DNA of 25,115 nucleotides from Proteobacteria bacterium SG_bin5 (GTDB taxonomy: Bacteria; Pseudomonadota; Alphaproteobacteria; Sphingomonadales; Sphingomonadaceae): positions 1 through 25,115 of the forward strand of contig LWDI01000006.1 of the NCBI GenBank assembly GCA_002083475.1, given 5' to 3'. Shown one piece after another: positions 20,063 through 25,115 of the stretch. How positions within the stretch are numbered: position 1 is the first letter of the stretch; the number at the start of each line of letters is the position of its first letter. The position numbers were made by a program, and so were the translations under genes. Under the pieces are notes generated by a model, which ran no database searches, was not told the origin of the DNA, and saw nothing but the letters and a program-made list of their open reading frames with translations.

Positions 20063-20272
20063 TTTTTGGTTCGCGCGGAGACGCGGAGGTTTTTTTATTT
20101 TGCGCGGAGGCGCGGAGGGTTTGCAACCAAGGCGTCGCCCTGGCGAAAGCCAGGGCCTCGGGCAATCGGAGCGCTTTGGTTCATCAAGGCCCCGGCTTTC
20201 GCCGGGGCGACGGCCTGTTTAGTGCGCGCCTCGTTCTACTCCGCGTCTCCGCGTCTCCGCGCGAACCAAAAA
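20063..20272. repeat. Nested inverted repeat: 26-bp outer arms around a REP-like hairpin pair
   Basis: The outer arms 20063-20088 and 20247-20272 are exact reverse complements (TTTTTGGTTCGCGCGGAGAC and onward). A further partial copy of the CGCGGAGG theme occurs at 20102-20118. Inside, arms 20132-20159 and 20186-20213 match as reverse complements at 24 of 28 positions. Each holds its own 7-bp stem with a GAAA loop (CCCTGGC/GCCAGGG in one, CCCCGGC/GCCGGGG in the other). The element fills the gap between the convergent nadB and flippase genes almost exactly. Confidence 0.9.
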
Positions 20273-21766
20273 CTATCGCCCCCCCGGCATCCGCTTGAAC
20301 AGCGCCCGATCCGCCGGGCCGAAAGCGAAGCGCCAGATGACGAACAAATAGCTCGCCGCGATCGCCGGCAGGCCGAACACCAGTTCCGCCCATTCGAACC
20401 GGTGCGGCAGCGAGGTGAAGGCCGTCCCCACCAGAATCGCGACCAGCGCCGCCCCCGCCAATTGCCAGCGCCACCCGGACACCCGCGCCCCCAGCAGATG
20501 CGCGAGTAGATTCGACTTGATGAACGAGGTGAGCGCCAACGACAGCATCAGCGCCAGCGCCGGCCCCGCCGCCTGATAATTGGGCGGCCAATCCCAGGCG
20601 CGCATCAGATAGACGAGCACGAAGCTCAAGCCGATCTGCACCCCCAGCATCGATGCCGAAATCAGCAAATTGCGGTGCCGCGCGATATAGACGAGCGCCG
20701 ATTCGCTCACCGACGCGGTCGCCGCGAGCACCTCGGCGATCAGCAGAAACGCGAGCGCGGCGGTGCCCGAGACGAATTGCGGGCCCACCGTCCCCATCAC
20801 CGCTTCGCCCGGAATACAGCCCATCAGCGCGAGGCACCCCTGCGCCGCCATGATCCAGAACCCCACTTGCCGCACCTGCGCGGCGACCGCCGCCTTGTCC
20901 CCCACCGCCAGGCTTTGGGTGATGACTGGCCCCAGAATCGGATCGAAGCTCGTCTTCAACCGCCCGGGGAGCGAGGCGATCTGTTGCGCGACATAATAGA
21001 CGCCGACGATCGAGGGCGCGAACAACTGCCCCAGGATGAAGCGATCGACGTTGCGCGTCGCCCATTCGATCGCGTCGGCGCCGGCGAGCGGCATGTTGCG
21101 CCAGGCGAGCGCGGTGATCGTCGCGAGCCGGGGCGTCCAGCCGCGCGGCAGGCCATAGCTCCTAACGAACGGCACCAGCGAGGCGGCGACCGCGGCGAGC
21201 ATCGAGAGCATATAGCTGATCTCGAGCCCGTCGCGCGGCGCGACCGGCCAGAGCAGCACGGCGGCGATCGAGATCGTCCAGGGCTCGATGATCGCGCGCG
21301 CGGTGACGGTCGCGCGCAAATTCCGCCGATAGGCGAGCGCCGCCAGACTCACGTCGGACCAGGCGATCGCGAAGACGATTCCCGGCAGGAAGCGCGCCAG
21401 GCCCTGCGGCGGGGCGCTGGGATACATGATATGCGGGAAAGCGAAGAGCAACGCGCTCGCCGCGAGCGAGGCGAGCAAAGCGACCGCCAGCGCGTCCCAA
21501 GCGACATGGGCGTGCGGGCGATCGGTATCGCTCAGCGCCTGGGCCAGCCCGCGCTTCATGCCGAGCGTCGCGAGCAAGGCGGCGAGTTCGACCACCACCA
21601 CCGCGAGCGCGAACCGCCCGACGGTGTCCGCTCCATAAAGCCGGCCGGCCACGAACAGGAACGGCACGCGCGCCAAGAGCCGCAGGATGAAGCCGAGCAC
21701 ATTGGTCCGCCCGCCCTTGGCGAGCGTGGCGATATCGTCCGTGGGCGCCGCCCCCACCGCGCTCAA
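20273..21766 (-). CDS. Polysaccharide/lipid-linked oligosaccharide flippase (MOP superfamily)
   Basis: 497 residues, almost wholly hydrophobic with about 12-14 predicted helices. The opening GRTNVLGFILRLLARVPFLFVAGRLYGADTVGRFALA and the central IEWATRNVDRFILGQLFAPSIVGVYYVAQQIASLPGRLKTSFDPIL are typical of Wzx-like and other MOP flippases. These export lipid-linked glycans across the inner membrane. The start is a TTG at 21766 overlapping the polA stop (TTGA), with GGGGCG about seven bases earlier; a GTG four codons in is the alternative. No glycosyltransferase genes are next to it, so the cargo is unknown. Coupling to polA is odd in functional terms and may simply be packing. Confidence 0.85.
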   Translation of the reverse strand: MSAVGAAPTDDIATLAKGGRTNVLGFILRLLARVPFLFVAGRLYGADTVGRFALAVVVVELAALLATLGMKRGLAQALSDTDRPHAHVAWDALAVALLASLAASALLFAFPHIMYPSAPPQGLARFLPGIVFAIAWSDVSLAALAYRRNLRATVTARAIIEPWTISIAAVLLWPVAPRDGLEISYMLSMLAAVAASLVPFVRSYGLPRGWTPRLATITALAWRNMPLAGADAIEWATRNVDRFILGQLFAPSIVGVYYVAQQIASLPGRLKTSFDPILGPVITQSLAVGDKAAVAAQVRQVGFWIMAAQGCLALMGCIPGEAVMGTVGPQFVSGTAALAFLLIAEVLAATASVSESALVYIARHRNLLISASMLGVQIGLSFVLVYLMRAWDWPPNYQAAGPALALMLSLALTSFIKSNLLAHLLGARVSGWRWQLAGAALVAILVGTAFTSLPHRFEWAELVFGLPAIAASYLFVIWRFAFGPADRALFKRMPGGR

Positions 21767-24513
21767 TGCGCCGCGCCCCAGCTTGCCCCCACGCCGATCT
21801 CGACGCCCAAGGGCACCGACAGCGTCACCGCCGGTTCGGCGGCGGTCGCCATCACGCGTTCGATCACGGGCCGCGCCGCCTCGACCAGCGCCTCGGGCAG
21901 TTCGAACACCAGTTCGTCATGCACCTGGAGCAGCATCTTCACCTCGTGCAGCCCTTCGGCCGCGAGCGCCGGCCCCATGCGGACCATCGCGCGCTTGATG
22001 ATGTCGGCGCTCGTCCCCTGGATCGGCGCGTTGATCGCCGCGCGTTCGGAGCCCTGGCGCTCGGCCTGGTTCTTCGATTTGAGCCTGGGGAAATGCGTCT
22101 TCCGGCCGAAGAGCGTCTCGGTATAGCCGGTTTCCTTGGCGCGCGTGATCGTCTCGGCGATATAGCGGTTGATGCCGGGGAAACGCTCGAAATAGCGGTC
22201 GATCATCGCCTGCGCCTCGTCGGGCGTCACGTCGAGCCGGCCCGCCAGGCCCCAGCGCGAAATGCCGTAGAGGATGGCGAAGTTGATCGTCTTCGCGCGC
22301 CCGCGCGTGTCGCGATTGACCTCGCCGAACAATTCCTGCGCGGTCATCGCATGGATGTCCGCCCCCTGTTCGAAGGCGGCGCGCAGTTCGGGCACATCGG
22401 CCATGTGCGCGGCGAGCCGCAGCTCGATCTGCGAATAATCGGCGGCGAGCAGCACTTGGCCGGGCTCGGCGACGAAAGCGTCGCGAATCTGGCGGCCGAT
22501 TTCGGTGCGGATCGGGATGTTCTGCAAATTGGGATCGTTCGACGAAAGCCGCCCGGTCTGCGCGCCGGTCAGGCTATAGCTGGTGTGGACGCGCCCGGTC
22601 TCGGGGTTGATCTCGGCCTGGAGCGCATCGGTATAAGTGCTTTTGAGCTTGGTCAGCTGGCGCCAATCGAGCACCTTGGCGGCGAGTTCGGCGCCCACCC
22701 CCTTGGCGGCGACGATGCGTTCGAGCTCGCTCGCATCGGTCGAATAAACGCCCGATTTGCCCTTGCGCCCGCCCTTCAGCCCCATCCGCTCGAACAGCAC
22801 GTCGCCCAATTGCTTGGGGCTGCCGATGGTGAAGGGGCCGCCGGCGAGCGCGTGGATTTCGGTCTCCAGCCCCGCGATCTGGCCTGAAAATTCGGCCGAC
22901 AGCTGCGCCAGCCGCTCGGCATCGACCTTGATCCCGTGGCGCTCCATCCGCGCGATCACCGGGGCGAGCGGGCGATCGACCATCTCGTAAACCCGGGTCG
23001 CGCCTTCGGCGGGCAGGCGCGGCTTGAAGCGGCGCCAGAGCCTGAGCGTCACATCGGCGTCCTCGGCGGCGTAGCGCGTCGCCGCTTTCAGATCGATCTC
23101 GCCGAAGCCGCGCTGGCTTTTGCCGGTGCCGACCACGTCCTTATACGCGATGCATTGGTGCGAGAGGTGCGTCGCCGCCAGCTCGTCCATGCCGTGCCCA
23201 TGCAGCCCCGCGTCGAGCGCGAAGCTCATCAGCAGCGTATCGTCATGCGGCGCCACGTCGATCCCGCAGCGGCCCAGGATCACCATGTCGTATTTGAGGT
23301 TATGGCCGATTTTCAGGACGCTTTCGTCCTCCAGCAGCGGCTCGAGCTTGGCGAGCACCAGGTCGCGCTCGAGCTGGGGCCAGCGTTCGGCGAACATGTC
23401 CTTCGCGCCGTGGGCGATGGGGACATAGCACGCCTTGTTGGGCGCGAGCGCGAGGCTCACCCCGACGAGTTCCGCGCGGGCGGCGTTGAGGCCGGTCGTC
23501 TCGGTATCGACCGCGACGAACCCTTGCGCGCGCGCGGCGGCGATCCAAGCGTCGAGCGCGGCTTCGGTGACGACGGTTTCATAGCCATCGTGATCGCACG
23601 GCGGATCGTCCTCGGCGGTCGCGGGCGCGGGCGTGCTCACCGGCGCATCGGCGACCGCGCCGAGCTTCGCGAGCATCGATTTGAAGCCGTGATGGTCGAG
23701 GAAAGCGCGCAGCGGCGCCTCGGGGATGCCCTGGAGTTCGAGCGCGTCGAGCGGCTCGGCGAGCGGCGCGTCGCATTTCAGCGTCACCAGCACGCGGCTG
23801 AGCCGCGCCATCTCGGCATGGGCGATCAGATTGTCGCGCAGCTTGCCCGGCTTCATCGCGGGCGCCGCGGCGAGCACGGCTGCGAGATCGCCATGTTCCA
23901 GGATCAGCTTGGCGGCGGTCTTCGGCCCGACACCGGGGACGCCGGGGACATTGTCGACGCTGTCGCCCATCAGCGCGAGCACGTCGCCGAGCTTGTCCGG
24001 CCCGACGCCGAATTTTTCGACCACCGCCTCGGCGCCCAGCCGGCGGTTGTTCATCGTGTCGTACAGGTCGAGCCCGGGCTCGATCAGCTGCATCAGATCC
24101 TTGTCGCTGGAGACGATCGTCACCGCCCAGCCTTGCGCGAGCGCGGCCTTGGCGTAGCTCGCGATGATGTCGTCGGCCTCCAGCCCCTCCTCCTCGATGC
24201 ACGGCAGCGAGAAAGCGCGGGTCGCGTCGCGGATCATCGGGAATTGCGGCACCAGATCCTCGGGCGGCGGCGGCCGGTGCGCCTTATATTGATCGTAGAG
24301 ATCGTTGCGGAACGACTGGCTGCCCTTGTCGAGCACGACCGCCATATGCGTCGGCCCTTCGGCCTTGTGGAGCTCGTCGGCGAGCTTCCACAGCATCGCG
24401 GTATAGCCATAGACGGCGCCGACCGGCTCGCCACGTTTGTTCGTGAGCGGCGGCAAGCGGTGATAGGCGCGGAAGATATAGCCGGAGCCGTCGACCAGAT
24501 AGAGATGGGGCAT
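21763..24513 (-). CDS. polA: DNA polymerase I
   Basis: 916 residues, full length. The 5'-nuclease domain (1 to about 285) shows GLEADDIIASYA, SSDKDLMQLI and GDSVDNVPGVPGVGPKTA. The 3'-5' exonuclease domain carries DTETTGL with Asp336 and Glu338, so proofreading should be intact, unlike in some PolA proteins that have lost it. The polymerase domain has motif A DYSQIELRLAAH (Asp692), motif B RGRAKTINFAILYGIS and motif C QVHDELVFE (Asp866). It performs Okazaki fragment maturation and gap repair. ATG at 24513 begins exactly at the family start (MPHLYLVDGSGYIFRAYH). Upstream is a repeat-rich gap rather than a gene. Confidence 0.97.
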   Translation of the reverse strand: MPHLYLVDGSGYIFRAYHRLPPLTNKRGEPVGAVYGYTAMLWKLADELHKAEGPTHMAVVLDKGSQSFRNDLYDQYKAHRPPPPEDLVPQFPMIRDATRAFSLPCIEEEGLEADDIIASYAKAALAQGWAVTIVSSDKDLMQLIEPGLDLYDTMNNRRLGAEAVVEKFGVGPDKLGDVLALMGDSVDNVPGVPGVGPKTAAKLILEHGDLAAVLAAAPAMKPGKLRDNLIAHAEMARLSRVLVTLKCDAPLAEPLDALELQGIPEAPLRAFLDHHGFKSMLAKLGAVADAPVSTPAPATAEDDPPCDHDGYETVVTEAALDAWIAAARAQGFVAVDTETTGLNAARAELVGVSLALAPNKACYVPIAHGAKDMFAERWPQLERDLVLAKLEPLLEDESVLKIGHNLKYDMVILGRCGIDVAPHDDTLLMSFALDAGLHGHGMDELAATHLSHQCIAYKDVVGTGKSQRGFGEIDLKAATRYAAEDADVTLRLWRRFKPRLPAEGATRVYEMVDRPLAPVIARMERHGIKVDAERLAQLSAEFSGQIAGLETEIHALAGGPFTIGSPKQLGDVLFERMGLKGGRKGKSGVYSTDASELERIVAAKGVGAELAAKVLDWRQLTKLKSTYTDALQAEINPETGRVHTSYSLTGAQTGRLSSNDPNLQNIPIRTEIGRQIRDAFVAEPGQVLLAADYSQIELRLAAHMADVPELRAAFEQGADIHAMTAQELFGEVNRDTRGRAKTINFAILYGISRWGLAGRLDVTPDEAQAMIDRYFERFPGINRYIAETITRAKETGYTETLFGRKTHFPRLKSKNQAERQGSERAAINAPIQGTSADIIKRAMVRMGPALAAEGLHEVKMLLQVHDELVFELPEALVEAARPVIERVMATAAEPAVTLSVPLGVEIGVGASWGAAH

Positions 24514-24565
24514 CGCCGGGGGATAGCAGCGGGCGGCCGCGCAACAAAGGGATTTGGTGGGGGGG

Positions 24566-24692
24566 CGTCATTCCCGCGAATGCGCGAATCCATTCGGGCT
24601 GGCCTCGCTCTTGGCTCCCCTCGCGCCATGGCGGACGTCGGACGAAGAGCGGAGGCCTGCCCGAATGGGTCCCCGCCTGCGCGGGGACGACG
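24566..24692. repeat. 127-bp palindromic element, copy A
   Basis: An imperfect long inverted repeat. The left end CGTCATTCCCGCGAATGCGC and the right end GTCCCCGCCTGCGCGGGGAC are each small hairpins. Inner arms CCATTCGGGC...CTCTT and GAAGAGCG...GCCCGAATGG pair across a central CGCCATGGCG palindrome. It differs from copy B at about 9 of 127 positions by eye, with no length change. The left-end hairpin is damaged here (GAAT loop, one broken pair). Confidence 0.88.
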
Positions 24693-24762
24693 TTTTCAGC
24701 TTGTTCCTATCCAGCAAATTCCTCGTCGCCCCGGCGAAAGCGGAAGCCCACCTCGCCTCTGC

Positions 24763-24889
24763 CGTCATTCCCGCGAAAGCGGGAATCCATTCGGGCTGGC
24801 CTCGCTCTTGGCGCACCACGCGCCATGGCGGATGTCAGGCGAAGAGCGGGGGCCTGCCCGAATGGGTCCCCGCCTGCGCGGGGACGACG
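24763..24889. repeat. 127-bp palindromic element, copy B
   Basis: Same orientation and exactly the same length as copy A. The left hairpin is intact (ATTCCCGC-GAAA-GCGGGAAT, 8 bp), the right hairpin is GTCCCCGC-CTGC-GCGGGGAC, and the central palindrome CGCCATGGCG falls at 24821-24830, at the exact midpoint. No target-site duplication is evident at its ends, and no transposase gene is in the window. Confidence 0.88.
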
Positions 24890-24928
24890 CCTGGATCGGG
24901 ACGCAACTCTCCGTGGCGCCCGCCCGCG

Positions 24929-25115
24929 CTAAATCTTGGTCAACGCCCCCGCCGCGACCGCCGGGCCGTGCGGCTTGCCGTCGGGCGAGCCGCCCGGCGC
25001 TTCGGCGGTGATCACCAATTGCGATCCCGGCACGAAGCGGCGCTGCTGCGCGCGCGCGATCGCGACGGCGTTGGTCCCCTGCCCGATCACGCCGAGCGAC
25101 ACCGGCAGCTTGTCG
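24929..25115 (-). CDS. C-terminus of a probable anti-sigma factor (RskA-like), 5' end beyond right edge
   Basis: The last 61 codons read LPVSLGVIGQGTNAVAIARA, then QQRRFVPGSQLVITAEAPGG, SPDGKPHGPAVAAGALTKI and stop. The pattern 'L.ITAE..GGSP.G.P.GPV.a.G.L' is the C-terminal end of anti-sigma-K/RskA-type factors, extracytoplasmic in the whole protein. The N-terminal anti-sigma domain and any sigma factor gene are outside the window, so the assignment rests only on this tail. Confidence 0.65.
   Translation of the reverse strand, partial: DKLPVSLGVIGQGTNAVAIARAQQRRFVPGSQLVITAEAPGGSPDGKPHGPAVAAGALTKI

Larger units (their letters stand above)
24514..24928. other. Gene-free, repeat-filled gap upstream of polA
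   Basis: This 415-base gap holds two related 127-bp elements (24566-24692, 24763-24889) and between them a decayed REP-like hairpin (24724-24748; CCCCGGC-GAAA-GCGGAAG). The bases next to polA (24514-24565) carry no obvious promoter; a run of G lies at 24556-24565. No coding frame is convincing, since frames crossing the elements read through both inverted arms. Confidence 0.7.

Noticed and set aside
20675..22126. 483-codon plus-strand frame
   Set aside because: Antisense to the flippase and the polA end; composition is shadow-like.
12042..24889. Possible CRISPR array from the dispersed hairpin repeats
   Set aside because: Copies are kilobases apart or differ in length, with no regular spacers and no cas gene; REP/MITE-type repeats fit better.
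22936..25011. 691-codon plus-strand frame
   Set aside because: Antisense to polA and then reads straight through both 127-bp palindromic units; its tail (PRMRESIRAGLA...) is repeat translation.
24929..25115. A sigma factor/anti-sigma pair
   Set aside because: Only the C-terminal tail of one gene is in the window; nothing supports a sigma factor gene here.

Overview
The window is about 25 kb of GC-rich chromosome (long G/C runs and an abundance of open shadow frames) from an alphaproteobacterium. A Sphingomonadales origin is my best inference. It rests on the gene set and family-level resemblance (TIGR01244 phosphatase-like protein, sterol desaturase, glnK-amtB, NDUFS6-like zinc finger, polA next to a flippase) and on dispersed GC-rich hairpin repeats. 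No rRNA or marker search was possible. Coding density is high, and neighbouring genes commonly overlap by 1-8 bases (ATGA, GTGA, TTGA, TGATG).

Layout, left to right. 1-2069 (-): class A penicillin-binding protein, running off the left edge. 2153-2234: a perfect inverted repeat. 2260-3612 (-): one open frame carrying an AraC-type regulator followed in frame by a complete MsrB that has its own ribosome binding site. 3934-4107 (-): a short HigA-like antitoxin fragment. 4687-4761 (-): tRNA-Thr(GGT). 4862-5020 (+): a small charged protein. 5026-6824 (-): two overlapping, secreted paralogues that look like retropepsins without the catalytic DTG. 6937-8700 (+): recQ. 8781-12023 (+): a TIGR01244 protein, a small membrane protein, a sterol desaturase and a GMC oxidoreductase. 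12417-14176 (-): amtB-glnK behind an excellent sigma-54 promoter. 14313-15073 (-): DUF2007 protein and a PNPOx-like flavin protein. 15120-15344 (+): a lone CcdA antitoxin. 15436-17483 (-): a translationally coupled cluster of a CHCC zinc finger, an 83-aa and a 37-aa membrane protein, then tldD. 17557-20059 (+): an ABC ATPase overlapping nadB. 20273-24513 (-): polA with an overlapping flippase gene. 24929-25115 (-): the end of a probable anti-sigma factor.

Most genes are housekeeping: cell wall synthesis (PBP1A, flippase), repair (recQ, polA, msrB), nitrogen uptake and sensing (glnK-amtB), NAD synthesis (nadB) and proteolysis (tldD). The unusual content is (i) the AraC-MsrB continuous frame, (ii) the paired degenerate retropepsin-like proteins with an internal TonB-receptor-like VVVTAKR segment, (iii) two antitoxin-like genes without toxins, (iv) a micro-operon encoding very small membrane proteins, and (v) a family of hairpin repeats in which paired stem positions change together and loops are mostly GNRA-like. 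The repeats are nested into larger inverted repeats at about 12.1, 20.1 and 24.6-24.9 kb.

I did not find a CRISPR array, an IS element, a phage module or a clear defence system. The repeats look like a non-autonomous REP/MITE-type family whose mobilising protein, if any, lies outside the window.
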